Assembly (NCBI GenBank): GCA_963718315.1
Contig: CAVQZC010000012.1
Location: 711,551-775,550 of the forward strand
DNA: 64,000 nucleotides
DNA from: CAVQZC01 sp963718315
GTDB taxonomy: Bacteria; Actinomycetota; Thermoleophilia; Gaiellales; JAICJC01
Direction of reading: 5' to 3'
In this document: in pieces, positions 1 through 7,771 of the stretch
Position numbering within the stretch: the stretch's first letter is position 1
Layout of the letters: the number at the start of each line of letters is the position of its first letter
Position numbers and translations under genes: made by a program
Notes under the pieces: generated by a model
The model's database searches: none
The model's input: only the letters and a program-made list of their open reading frames with translations
Told to the model about the DNA's origin: nothing

Positions 1-374
1 CCCCGCAGGTTGCCCAGCCCTTCCTCACCGACCGTGAACGCCACCGCCAGCGAGCGCGGCGCTCCCGCATCCTCCAGGGCCCAGACGCACGCCATCACGG
101 CGGCCGCGTTGTCCCCGATCCCGGGCCCGATCGCCCAGTCGCCGTCTCGCTCGACGGTCAGCGGTGTCTCAGAAGGAAACACCGTGTCGACGTGGGCCAT
201 CAGCAGTAGGCCGGGCGCCTCGTCGCCGAACCGCCAGATCAGGTTCCCCGCGGCGTCGCGAGAGCGGGCGCCGTCCGCGCCCGCCAGCCGCTGCTCCAGC
301 CAGGCGATCCTGGCCTGCTCCGACCCGGTGGGGGCTGGAATCTCGGCGAGTGCAATCAGCTCGTCGGCGTTCAC
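1..374 (-). CDS. M20-family metallopeptidase, N-terminal part (runs off window)
   Basis: First 124 residues of a zinc-dependent M20-type peptidase or deacylase; the C-terminal part lies before position 1. Visible family landmarks are HVDT at residues 61-64 (metal ligand), the bridging Asp near 88 in GIGDN and the catalytic GEE at 115-117. The GTG start is chosen because its GTGA overlaps the stop of the DUF1028 gene, the same four-base coupling seen between the other members of this operon. The subfamily (carboxypeptidase, deacetylase or dipeptidase) cannot be decided from this half, so the substrate is open. Confidence 0.85.
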   Translation of the reverse strand, partial: MNADELIALAEIPAPTGSEQARIAWLEQRLAGADGARSRDAAGNLIWRFGDEAPGLLLMAHVDTVFPSETPLTVERDGDWAIGPGIGDNAAAVMACVWALEDAGAPRSLAVAFTVGEEGLGNLR

Positions 375-1048
375 GGCTCGTCGCCGGGCACGCCGTAGGA
401 GGGCGCGGCCGATGGATCGAGGGCGCGCGTCACGTAGTCGTCCATCTGGGGCCGCCACACCTCCCACACCGCGCGCAGCGCGGAAACCGGCTCGTCGTGC
501 CAGTCGACCCGCAGGTCGGCGATCGGCCACTCCACCCGGTCGCAGACGACGAGCCCGGCCGAGCGCACCGGCCCTTCCTCGCCTCCGGCGGACAGCCCGG
601 CCTCGAGCGCCTGCACCAGCCGTTCCACCAGGTGCTCCCCGGCCGATTCGGCGAATGCCTCCAGCATGGCCGCCGGGACGCCGGCCGAGGCGAGCAGGTT
701 GCCGGCAGCGACCGCGCCGTCGCCCTCGATCGCGGCATGAGTGCCCAGCGTCCGGCTACCCGAGAAGCTGGCAGTCCCGCCGGCGGCGTCGACCGCGGTC
801 AGCTGCCGGTAGGCGATGTGCTGCTGCTGGGAGGTGATGGCCGCGACAGCGTCGGAGGCGGAGACCCCCTCGGCCATCAGGTCGAGCATCCGTGTTCCCA
901 GGCGGGGATCGGTGACGTTCTGGGAAGCGGCGGCGCCGATACCGGCGCGCACATGGGCGCAGCGGGCCGCGACTGCAGGTGATGACGAGCTGACCACCAC
1001 GCCCAGCATGCCCGTGGCGGCGTCGCGGCCGACCAGCGAGAAGGTCAC
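371..1048 (-). CDS. DUF1028 family protein
   Basis: A 225-residue protein beginning TFSLVGRD with the characteristic early run SSSSPAVAARCAHVRAG followed by GIGAAASQ, the conserved N-terminal signature of DUF1028. A C-terminal part carries WHDEPV and a final DDYVTRAL stretch. No biochemical activity is established for the family. The GTG start at 1048 overlaps the RidA stop by four bases (GTGA), and the downstream M20 gene starts inside this gene's stop codon, so the proteins are probably translationally coupled. The context with RidA and a peptidase suggests a role in nitrogenous-compound or peptide catabolism; that is inference. Confidence 0.85.
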   Translation of the reverse strand: MTFSLVGRDAATGMLGVVVSSSSPAVAARCAHVRAGIGAAASQNVTDPRLGTRMLDLMAEGVSASDAVAAITSQQQHIAYRQLTAVDAAGGTASFSGSRTLGTHAAIEGDGAVAAGNLLASAGVPAAMLEAFAESAGEHLVERLVQALEAGLSAGGEEGPVRSAGLVVCDRVEWPIADLRVDWHDEPVSALRAVWEVWRPQMDDYVTRALDPSAAPSYGVPGDEP

Positions 1049-1458
1049 CCGGCCTCCCGCACGGCGATCACGTCGACCTCGACCACCCACTCGGGCCGGG
1101 CCAGCGCCTGGACGACCAGGCCGGTGAACACGGGGAAGACGCCGCGCAGCCTCCGCCCGAGCACCTTGTAGACGTCCTCGCGGTACCGGATGTCGGTCAG
1201 GTACACGGTCACCTTGCAGATCTCCGCGAGGCGGCTGTCGCACTCCCCCAGCAGCAGCTCGATGTTGTCCATCACCTTCTCGGCTTGCCCGCCGGGATCG
1301 CCCACCGCAACGTTCTCGCGGGTGTCCAGGTCCTGGGCCACCTGGCCGCGGAGGTAGATCGTGTCGCCCGCGATCACGGCCTGGCAGAGGTCGTTGTCGA
1401 GCTGCTGCTCGGGGTACGTGTCGCGGGTGTTGAACGGCCGGATCCGCTGGTGCGTCAT
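1045..1458 (-). CDS. RidA/YjgF/YER057c/UK114 family protein
   Basis: A 137-residue single-domain protein with the RidA fold signature: DTIYLRGQVAQD near the N-terminus, an ICKVTVYLTDI strand-turn in the middle and a C-terminal VEVDVIAV strand. RidA proteins are trimeric enamine/imine deaminases or relatives that act on reactive amino-acid intermediates. Members embedded in catabolic operons usually belong to Rid subfamilies acting on pathway-specific intermediates. The ATG start overlaps the stop of the upstream monooxygenase (ATGA), so the two are likely co-translated. The exact Rid subfamily is not determined. Confidence 0.9.
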   Translation of the reverse strand: MTHQRIRPFNTRDTYPEQQLDNDLCQAVIAGDTIYLRGQVAQDLDTRENVAVGDPGGQAEKVMDNIELLLGECDSRLAEICKVTVYLTDIRYREDVYKVLGRRLRGVFPVFTGLVVQALARPEWVVEVDVIAVREAG

Positions 1459-2918
1459 GCCGGGCTCCCGGCGAGCACCCGTTCGGAGAGGCCGGCGGAC
1501 GCCTGCACGACCCTGAGCGGCTGCTCGAAGTCGAACGTCCGGTAGACGGCGGCCAGGTGCGCGAACGGGGGCGACTGTGCGAACAGCTCGAACGTCAGCC
1601 GGTGGCCGGCGTAGTCGGAGTTCAGCAGGTCCCGGGCGAACGCCAGCAGCCGCCGCCGGTCATCGGCCGACCAGCGCTCGTTGACCGTGTAGTACTTCTC
1701 CAGCCAGGGCGCGGTTGCCGGATTCTCGAACGTTGCCAGATCAGGCGTGACGCAGATCTGACCCCCGCACAGCTCGCGGGCGACGTGCATCATCGCGGGG
1801 AGCTGGGAGCACGCCAGCACCCGCCCCGTGAGCAGCAGCGACTGGTTCGGCATCAGCAGGCCGCCGGGGCTGGGCTCGGCCTCGGCGACGGCTGCCGTCA
1901 GATGGGCGTTGATCCCCTCCCGATAGCAGGCCAGCGCGGCCAGCTTCTCCTGCACCGCCTGCTGCCGCTCGAGGCCGGTCTGGCGGACGTTGAACAGCGC
2001 CGCGCCGATCAGCATGTCGGCCGTGCGCAGGATCCGCTGCACGAACGGGAATGCGCTGTAGCGGTGGAGGGTCGCTCGGATGAAGGCCGCAGCCCGCGTG
2101 TGGCGGTAGAAGAGGACGTTCTCCCACGGGATCTCCACGTCGTCGAACACCACCAGGGTGTCGACCTCGTCGAACCGGTTGGCCAGCGGATAGTCGGCTG
2201 CCGGTCGCCTGCCGGCAAAGCCGGTGCGGCAGATGTGCCGGACACCCCGTGCTCCCATCGGGCAGATGAATCCGAGGGCGTAGTCGGACAGCTCCGCGTC
2301 GCCCCAGTTGGCGATGGTGGGCTTGACGAACGCCTGGTTGGCGTAGGCGGCAGCCGTCTCGTACTTGGCGCCGCGGACGACGATCCCGTTGTCCGTCTCG
2401 GAGACGACGTGCAGCAGCATGTCGGGATCCTGGTCCTGCGGCCGCTTCGACCGGTCGCCCTTGGGGTCGGTGTTGGCCGAGACATGGAATGGGTCGCCGG
2501 TGACGGCTCGCTGCACGTGGTTGCGGATGTTCTCGGCGAACTGGGGGTCGACCTCGTTGAGGACGTCCTGGCCGTCGTACAGCGACCACATCTCGCCGAC
2601 CGTCTCGTCCCCGACCCGGATCACCACGCCGCCGACGTCGTCCATGACCGCGTCCACCGCGCGGCGCTTGTCCTCCCAGTCCTCCCGCGAGCGCGGCGGC
2701 TTGAGGCCGATCGCGTTGCGCTCCCCGCTGGCGGCGTCGAGGTAGGTCATCGTGTCGCGCGTGGTCTCGTCGTGGGCCATGTCGAAGATGCGCGCCCGAA
2801 CGTCGACCAGCGGCTTGAACATGGGGTGGGTGGTGACGTCGTCCACCCGCTCGCCGTCGATCCAGACCTCGCGGCCGTCGCGGATCGATTCTCGGTACTC
2901 GTCACCCGTGCGGATCAT
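1455..2918 (-). CDS. 4-hydroxyphenylacetate 3-monooxygenase (HpaB)-type flavin-dependent monooxygenase
   Basis: A 487-residue protein of usual length for the large oxygenase component of two-component FADH2-dependent monooxygenases (HpaB/PvcC/TftD type). Seen are the N-terminal TGDEYRESIRDGREVWIDGE, the HVSANTDPKGDRSKRPQDQD segment in the middle and VFDDVEIPWENV, all hallmarks of the family. The ATG at 2918 is preceded by GGAAAGG at good spacing. It leads the four-gene reverse operon with RidA, DUF1028 and M20. No flavin reductase partner is visible in the window. The aromatic or heteroaromatic substrate is unknown; phenol hydroxylation is typical of the family. Confidence 0.9.
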   Translation of the reverse strand: MIRTGDEYRESIRDGREVWIDGERVDDVTTHPMFKPLVDVRARIFDMAHDETTRDTMTYLDAASGERNAIGLKPPRSREDWEDKRRAVDAVMDDVGGVVIRVGDETVGEMWSLYDGQDVLNEVDPQFAENIRNHVQRAVTGDPFHVSANTDPKGDRSKRPQDQDPDMLLHVVSETDNGIVVRGAKYETAAAYANQAFVKPTIANWGDAELSDYALGFICPMGARGVRHICRTGFAGRRPAADYPLANRFDEVDTLVVFDDVEIPWENVLFYRHTRAAAFIRATLHRYSAFPFVQRILRTADMLIGAALFNVRQTGLERQQAVQEKLAALACYREGINAHLTAAVAEAEPSPGGLLMPNQSLLLTGRVLACSQLPAMMHVARELCGGQICVTPDLATFENPATAPWLEKYYTVNERWSADDRRRLLAFARDLLNSDYAGHRLTFELFAQSPPFAHLAAVYRTFDFEQPLRVVQASAGLSERVLAGSPA

Positions 2919-2937
2919 CTGCGTCCTTTCCGGTCGT

Positions 2938-3288
2938 TCAGCGTTGCTCGTGCGCAGCGGCCAGATCGAACACGACGTTGACCAGCCAGACGATGACCGT
3001 CGCCGCGGCAACCGACCAGAAGCCGCCTGCGTCGAAGCCGGGGACGAGCCACGACGTGAGGGCGATCATCCCCATGCTGACCAGGAACAGGGCGAGCCCG
3101 AGCGTGATGATGATGAACGGGATGCTGAGGATCGTCAGAATTGGCTTGACGACTGCGTTCGCCACGCCCAGCACCACACCGGCCAGGACGACATCGCCGA
3201 GGCTGCTCGCGGTGACTCCGCCGAGCAGCCTCACCGCCACCCAGAGGGCGATCGCGTTCACCAGACATGTGCCGAGGAATCGGAGCAT
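2938..3288 (-). CDS. Small membrane protein, phage-holin-4 (YvlD-like) family
   Basis: A 116-residue protein with four hydrophobic segments (about residues 5-25, 30-50, 55-80 and 90-110) and the family-typical NAVVKPILTILSIPFIIITLG. The family (Phage_holin_4_2, including YvlD) is widespread in bacterial chromosomes, and most members have no link to phage; function is unknown. The ATG at 3288 lies only three bases from the tRNA-Arg on the same strand, so the two are probably co-transcribed. It ends 19 bases before the start of the HpaB-type gene and could share its transcript. Confidence 0.85.
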   Translation of the reverse strand: MLRFLGTCLVNAIALWVAVRLLGGVTASSLGDVVLAGVVLGVANAVVKPILTILSIPFIIITLGLALFLVSMGMIALTSWLVPGFDAGGFWSVAAATVIVWLVNVVFDLAAAHEQR

Positions 3289-3291
3289 GGA

Positions 3292-3364
3292 TGCCCTCGC
3301 CAGGATTCGAACCTGGGACGCCGGCCTTAGGAGAGCCGCGCTCTATCCCCTGAGCTACGAGGGC
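3292..3364 (-). tRNA. tRNA-Arg (anticodon CCT)
   Basis: The reverse strand folds into a complete 73-nt cloverleaf: seven-base acceptor stem GCCCTCG/CGAGGGC, D stem GCTC/GAGC, anticodon stem CGGCT/GGCCG with loop CTCCTAA, a five-base variable loop, T stem CCAGG/CCTGG with TTCGAAT loop and discriminator A. The anticodon CCT reads AGG arginine codons. CCA is not encoded. Confidence 0.97.
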
Positions 3365-3474
3365 ACGTGTCGAGCATCGTACCGGCGCCGCGGGCCCGGA
3401 CGGTTCCCGTTCAAGGTTTCGGTTAGGCCGCCGATACTGGACGAGCTCCGCATTCCGATTTGTCCGGTGTTCTG

Positions 3475-3504
3475 TTGGTGAAGATACGGTTTATTCGGTA
3501 CAAT
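3475..3504 (+). promoter_or_regulatory. Sigma70-type promoter for the small basic protein
   Basis: TTGGTG (3475-3480), an 18-base spacer and TACAAT (3499-3504) form a housekeeping-type promoter in an unusually AT-rich patch of this GC-rich window. The predicted transcript start near 3511 leaves a short leader with GGAG in front of the start codon. From 3365 to 3474 I see nothing else. Confidence 0.55.
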
Positions 3505-3536
3505 GTGGAAAACACGACGTTTATGATGGAGTCATG

Positions 3537-3698
3537 ATGAATTACCTACTGCCTATCTACTCAGCACGATCCAGGACCCCGCAGCGCGAGACCGAGCGGG
3601 ACTACCTGATGCGCGTCGCTCGTGAGAAGGACCACATCGAGCGCCAGGAGCGCCGCCGCTCGATGATCCGCCGGATCACCCGTCGTCGGCCCTCGTAG
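3537..3698 (+). CDS. Small basic hypothetical protein
   Basis: A 53-residue protein (54 if the preceding ATG at 3534 is used). GGAG at 3528-3531 lies five bases before ATG 3537, which favours that start. After a short hydrophobic beginning (MNYLLPIY) the rest is highly charged: acidic/basic helix-forming residues and then an arginine-rich tail (RRRSMIRRITRRRP), suggesting nucleic-acid or membrane-surface binding. It has its own good promoter and a strong hairpin terminator, so it appears to be a monocistronic, well-expressed gene. I do not recognise the family; no function is assigned. Confidence 0.6.
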   Translation: MNYLLPIYSARSRTPQRETERDYLMRVAREKDHIERQERRRSMIRRITRRRPS

Positions 3699-3714
3699 TG
3701 AGCTACTGGTGAGC

Positions 3715-3736
3715 GGGCGCCCCGCGAGGGGCGCCC
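3715..3736. terminator. Hairpin terminator between convergent genes
   Basis: A perfect nine-base inverted repeat GGGCGCCCC/GGGGCGCCC with a GCGA tetraloop sits between the 3' ends of the small basic gene (+) and the glutamine-synthetase-like gene (-). It has no clear T tract on either side but is well placed to serve both strands. Confidence 0.6.
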
Positions 3737-3739
3737 GTC

Positions 3740-5080
3740 TCACAACCGCTCGAAGCCGCGGAAGCGCTCCCAGTCGGTGACAACCGCTTCGAAGGCCTCG
3801 AGCTCGGTGCGCCCGGCGTGGACGTAGTGGTCGACCACCTCGTCCGTGAACGCCTCGCGCGCCATCGGTGAGCCGTCCAGCAGATCGACGGCGTCACGCA
3901 GGGTGGAGGGGATCCGCTGCTGGTCGGGGGCCTCGTACGCGCTGCCCTTGAACTCCGGCTCCAGCTCCAGGCCCTCGTCGATCCCGCGCAGGCCGGCGGC
4001 GATCATCGCCGCGAAGGCCAGGTACGGGTTCACGTCGGCGCCCGGCATCCGGTTCTCGAGCCGCAGGCCGTTGCCGTGCCCGACGACGCGGAACGCACAG
4101 GTCCGGTTGTCGGTGCCCCAGACCAGCGTGGTTGGGGCGAACGAGCCGCGTGCGAAGCGCTTGTAGCTGTTGACGTTGGGCGCGAACCAGTAGGTCAGCT
4201 CCCGCGTGTAGCGGAGCTGGCCCGCGACGAACTGCTCGAACAGCTCGCTGTAGCCGTGGCCGTCACCGGGGAACAGGCTGCCCTTGTCGTCCCAGAAGCT
4301 GCAGTGGATGTGGCACGAGTTCCCCTCTCGCTCGTTCCACTTCGCCATGAACGTGATCGAGGAGTCGTGCTGCCAGGCGATCTCACGGGCGCCGTTCTTG
4401 TAGATCGAGTGGTTGTCGGCCATCGCCAGCGCGTCGGAGTAGCGGAAGTTCACCTCGTGCTGGCCGAAGTTGCACTCGCCCTTGCTGTCCTCCACCGGGA
4501 TTCCGGCGCCCGCCATGCCCAGCCGGATCGGGCGCAGCACGTCCTCGACCACAGTCGTCCCGAAGATCGAGTAGTCGACGTTGTAGGGATTGGCCGGCCG
4601 CAGGTCCTGATATCGCTTCTCCCGCGCCTCCTCGTAGCTGTCGCGGAACAGGATGAACTCCAGCTCCGAGCCGACGAATGCCTTCCAGCCCCGCTCCGCC
4701 AGCCGGTCGATCTGGCGGCGCAGGATCTGGCGCGGGGAGGCGACGACCGGCTTCCCGTCGTGCCACTCCAGGTCGGCGACGACCAGAGCCGTTCGCTCCA
4801 GCCAGGGCACGCGGCGCAGCGTCGCGAAGTCCGGCTTGAACACGAAGTCGCCGTACCCGGTGTCCCAGGAGCCCATCCCGTAGCCCTGGACGGTGTTCAT
4901 CTCCACGTCCACGGTCAGCAGGTAGTAGCAGCCCTCCGCTCCGTGCTCCGCGATCTCGGCCATGAAGAACGGCGCGTGCAGGCGCTTACCCATCAGCCGG
5001 CCCTGCATGTCGGTCATCACCAGCAGCACCGTGTCGACGGTGCCGCCTTCGACCTCTGCCCGTAGCTCGTCCAGCGTCAC
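3740..5080 (-). CDS. Glutamine synthetase family ligase, gamma-glutamylpolyamine synthetase-like
   Basis: A 446-residue ATP-dependent ligase of the glutamine synthetase fold. Visible are the beta-grasp start (TDMQGRLMGKR), the metal-binding SELEFILF, the GECNFGQHEVNFRY loop, the nucleotide/glutamate segment NSCHIHCSFWD, and the C-terminal RLENRMPGADVNPYLAFAAMIAAGL. The short form, lacking the GlnA adenylylation-site tail, fits PuuA/GlnA4-type enzymes that glutamylate polyamines or other amines. GTG 5080 is chosen over upstream ATGs because GGAGGA lies five bases before it. It is divergent from a PuuD-like hydrolase and a PuuC-like dehydrogenase, which supports a gamma-glutamylated amine route. 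The amine substrate is inferred only. Confidence 0.85.
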   Translation of the reverse strand: MTLDELRAEVEGGTVDTVLLVMTDMQGRLMGKRLHAPFFMAEIAEHGAEGCYYLLTVDVEMNTVQGYGMGSWDTGYGDFVFKPDFATLRRVPWLERTALVVADLEWHDGKPVVASPRQILRRQIDRLAERGWKAFVGSELEFILFRDSYEEAREKRYQDLRPANPYNVDYSIFGTTVVEDVLRPIRLGMAGAGIPVEDSKGECNFGQHEVNFRYSDALAMADNHSIYKNGAREIAWQHDSSITFMAKWNEREGNSCHIHCSFWDDKGSLFPGDGHGYSELFEQFVAGQLRYTRELTYWFAPNVNSYKRFARGSFAPTTLVWGTDNRTCAFRVVGHGNGLRLENRMPGADVNPYLAFAAMIAAGLRGIDEGLELEPEFKGSAYEAPDQQRIPSTLRDAVDLLDGSPMAREAFTDEVVDHYVHAGRTELEAFEAVVTDWERFRGFERL

Positions 5081-5135
5081 AGCAGTCCTCCGTCGACGGG
5101 GATCCTTCGTCTGCGGTTCATATACTGCGAGCGGT

Positions 5136-5868
5136 ATGGACCGCAACCGCCCCCTGATCGGCGTGGCCGCGTACGAGGTGCCGGCGTCGTTCTCGCACTG
5201 GCGTGACGTCGAGTGCGACATGGTGCCGGCGGGCTACGTCAAGCAGGTGGTCGCGGCGGGCGGGATGCCGCTGCTGATACCCCCTGTGCCGGACGTCGAG
5301 CAGCTCGTCGGGAGTGCTCGACGGCCTCGTCCTCACAGGCGGCTCGGACATCGGCGCAGAGCGCTACGGCGAGCAGCGCCATCCGGACACGCTCGGGGTC
5401 TACGAGCACCGCGACACCGCCGAGGACGAGCTGCTCCGGGCGGCGCTGGCGGCCGACCTGCCGGTGCTTGGGATCTGCCGCGGCATGCAGCTGATGAACG
5501 TCGTCGCCGGCGGCACGCTTCATCAGCACCTGCCCGAGGTGGTCGACTCCGCGTCGGACCACAAGGGCCCGCCGGGCGTCTTCGTTCGCCACCCCGTGGA
5601 GACGGTTCCGGGGACGCGTCTGGCCGCGATCGTGGGCGCCGGAGGCTCGGTGCACTCCTGCCATCACCAGTCGCCCGAGCGGGTGGGCGAGGGGCTGGTG
5701 GTCAGCGCAACTGCCCCCGACGGCGTGATCGAGGGCCTGGAGCGGCCCGACCGCAGGTTTGCCGTGGGCGTGCTCTGGCATCCCGAGGAAGACCTGGCGG
5801 GCGGCGGCCCGCTGTTTGCGGCGCTGCTGGAGGCGGCCGCCACCCACAAGCTGAGGAGAGCAGCATGA
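5136..5868 (+). CDS. Gamma-glutamyl-GABA hydrolase-type class I amidotransferase (frameshift in this sequence)
   Basis: PuuD-like peptidase C26 protein. Residues 1-59 (RNRPLIGVAAYEVP to VEQLVG) are read from ATG 5136; the remainder (VLDGLVLTGGSDIGAERYG onward) is in the next frame. Removing one base of the run at about 5310-5313 joins them into a normal 243-residue protein with the nucleophile in GICRGMQLMNV and the His/Glu pair in LWHPEED. All active-site residues are therefore intact, and a sequence error is as likely as a true mutation. The stop overlaps the dehydrogenase ATG (ATGA). Expected role: release of glutamate from gamma-glutamyl amines made by the divergent synthetase. Confidence 0.8.
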
Positions 5869-7304
5869 GCGTCACCGAGCTGGAGCGGCTGGTGATCGGA
5901 GGCGAGCGCGTCGACGCCGCGGAGGGCGCGACGTTCGCCGTTGTCAACCCGGCCACCGGCGAGACCATCGCCGAGGTCGCCGAGGGTGGCCCTCAGGACA
6001 TCGACCGTGCGGTCGCCGCCGCCCGGGCGGCGTTCCCCGCCTGGCGGGCGGTGATGCCGCGCGACCGGGCGCGTCTGATGCGACGGTTTGCGAGCCTGGT
6101 CGAGGACAACCTGGAGCGGCTGGCGCTGCTCGAGACGCGCAACGTCGGCAAGCCGATCTCCGACGCGCGGGGCGAGACCCAGATGGTCGCCGACACGCTG
6201 AACTACTACGCCGGAGCCGTCGACAAGCTCTTCGGCGAGACCGTTCCCACGCAGGGCAACGGGCTCAACCTGACGTTCCGGGAGCCGGTCGGCGTGGTCG
6301 GGCTGATCACGCCCTGGAACTTCCCGATCGCGATCGCCTCCTGGAAGCTGGGTCCGGCGCTGGCCTGCGGCAACACGGTCGTTCTCAAGCCGGCAACGCT
6401 TACGCCACTGACCGCTCTGGCCCTCGGTGAGCTGGCCCTCGAGGCCGGCATCCCCGAGGGCGTGCTGAACGTCGTCCCCGGTCCCGGCGGCGCAGCCGGC
6501 GGGCGCCTGGTCGCGCATCCGGACGTGAACAAGATCGGCTTCACCGGCTCGACCGAGGTCGGGTCGCAGGTGATGCGCGACGCGGCGGCGACGATCAAGC
6601 GGGTGTCGCTCGAGCTGGGTGGCAAGGCGGCGGCGATCGTGTTCGAGGATGCCGACCTCGACAAGGCGGCTGCGCAGATCCCGATGTCGGTGTTCGCCAA
6701 CGCCGGCCAGGACTGCTGCGCACGCTCCCGGCTGCTGGTGCAGGAGTCGGTGCGGGAGCGCTTCCTCGACGCCTACGTGCGCGCCACTGCTGCGATCCGG
6801 GTGGGCGACCCGGAGGACGCGGCGACCGACGTCGGGCCGATGATCACCGAGCGTCAGCGCGAGATCTCACTTTCCTACATCGACGCCGGGCGCGAGGCCG
6901 GCGGCACGGTCCTGGTCGGCGGGGAGGTGCGCGACGGCGCCGGCTGGTATCTGACCCCGTGCGTGATCGACGGCGTGACCAACGACACCCGGATCGCCCG
7001 CGAGGAGATCTTCGGGCCCGTGCAGTGCGTGATCGGATTCAAGGACGAGGCCGAGGCGGTCGCGCTGGCCAACGACACGCCGTACGGCCTGTCAGCCTCG
7101 GTCTGGTCGGGCAACCCGGCACGCGCCCTGCGCGTGTCGCGCGCGGTGGATGCCGGCGTTATCTCGGTCAACTCGAACAGCTCGGTGCACGTCGAGGCGC
7201 CGTTCGGCGGGTTCAAGCAATCGGGGCTCGGCCGCGAGCTGGGCATCCACGCGCTCGAGCACTACACCGAGCTGAAGAACGTCTTCGTGTCGCTCGACGG
7301 CTGA
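5865..7304 (+). CDS. Aldehyde dehydrogenase, gamma-glutamyl-aminobutyraldehyde/betaine-aldehyde type
   Basis: A 479-residue NAD(P)+-dependent aldehyde dehydrogenase. Seen are the cofactor-binding PWNFPIAIASWK and GFTGSTEVG, the general base in LELGGK, the catalytic cysteine in NAGQDCCARSR and the C-terminal EEIFGPVQ and FGGFKQSGLGRE motifs. Start ATG 5865 follows GAGGAGAG and overlaps the stop of the amidotransferase gene. The double cysteine and neighbours fit PuuC/BADH-type enzymes that oxidise amino-aldehydes, the middle step of the Puu route. The amine oxidase that would generate the aldehyde is not in the window. Confidence 0.9.
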   Translation: MSVTELERLVIGGERVDAAEGATFAVVNPATGETIAEVAEGGPQDIDRAVAAARAAFPAWRAVMPRDRARLMRRFASLVEDNLERLALLETRNVGKPISDARGETQMVADTLNYYAGAVDKLFGETVPTQGNGLNLTFREPVGVVGLITPWNFPIAIASWKLGPALACGNTVVLKPATLTPLTALALGELALEAGIPEGVLNVVPGPGGAAGGRLVAHPDVNKIGFTGSTEVGSQVMRDAAATIKRVSLELGGKAAAIVFEDADLDKAAAQIPMSVFANAGQDCCARSRLLVQESVRERFLDAYVRATAAIRVGDPEDAATDVGPMITERQREISLSYIDAGREAGGTVLVGGEVRDGAGWYLTPCVIDGVTNDTRIAREEIFGPVQCVIGFKDEAEAVALANDTPYGLSASVWSGNPARALRVSRAVDAGVISVNSNSSVHVEAPFGGFKQSGLGRELGIHALEHYTELKNVFVSLDG

Positions 7305-7317
7305 CCGCGAACCGGCT

Positions 7318-7710
7318 CTAGACAGCGCCTCGATCGCGGCCGGCTTCGGCGGATCGGATTGCTTCGATCAGCTCGTCCAGCCCGACGCCCTTCTTGAGGC
7401 AGTTGGTCGCGCCGGCCGCCAGGGCTGCCTCGATCATCTGCGGCTCGTCGTAGGCGGACAGCACGACGACCGGCATCGCCCAGGGCGCCTGGGCGATCTG
7501 CTCGGTGGCCTCGATGCCGTCGACGTTGGGCATCCGCATGTCCATCACGACCACGTCGGGATTCGACCTCTCCGCCTCCAGAACGGCGGCGGCGCCGTCG
7601 GCTGCCTCGGCGACCACAGTCATCCCGGCCTCGGCGAGCGCATCGCGGAGAACTCCACGCAGCAGCGCGTTGTCCTCTGCGATCAGGATCCTGATCGATT
7701 CAGTCGCCAC
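7318..7710 (-). CDS. Stand-alone response-regulator receiver domain protein
   Basis: A 130-residue protein consisting only of a CheY-like receiver: acidic pair in LIAEDN, phosphoacceptor Asp in VVMDMRMP, Ser in VVLSAYDE and the conserved Lys in CLKKG. No output domain follows, so it must act through protein partners. GTG 7710 is preferred because it removes an unneeded leader; GTG 7731 is possible. It sits apart from the kinase/regulator pair at 9267-10743 and could be a second target of that kinase or of a kinase elsewhere. Confidence 0.85.
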   Translation of the reverse strand: MATESIRILIAEDNALLRGVLRDALAEAGMTVVAEAADGAAAVLEAERSNPDVVVMDMRMPNVDGIEATEQIAQAPWAMPVVVLSAYDEPQMIEAALAAGATNCLKKGVGLDELIEAIRSAEAGRDRGAV

Positions 7711-7758
7711 GTCGAGCCCAAGCCTACACACGACCGGCGAGCCACGCAGGACCGTCGG

Positions 7759-7764
7759 TATTCT
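7759..7764 (+). promoter_or_regulatory. -10 box of a leaderless promoter (PhzF gene)
   Basis: TATTCT ends seven bases before ATG 7772; no ribosome-binding site is present between them, so transcription should begin at or next to the start codon. Confidence 0.45.
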
Positions 7765-7771
7765 GGCGAGG

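Noticed and set aside
1557..2981. Long forward frame opposite the HpaB-type gene
   Set aside because: Composition is that of an antisense shadow; the reverse strand encodes a complete recognisable monooxygenase.
3561..3743. Reverse-strand small frame opposite the small basic protein
   Set aside because: Antisense to a frame that has its own promoter, SD site and terminator.
4962..7304. One continuous 780-codon frame spanning an amidotransferase N-terminus and an aldehyde dehydrogenase
   Set aside because: The middle part is the amidotransferase read out of frame after a one-base insertion; the dehydrogenase has its own start and ribosome-binding site.
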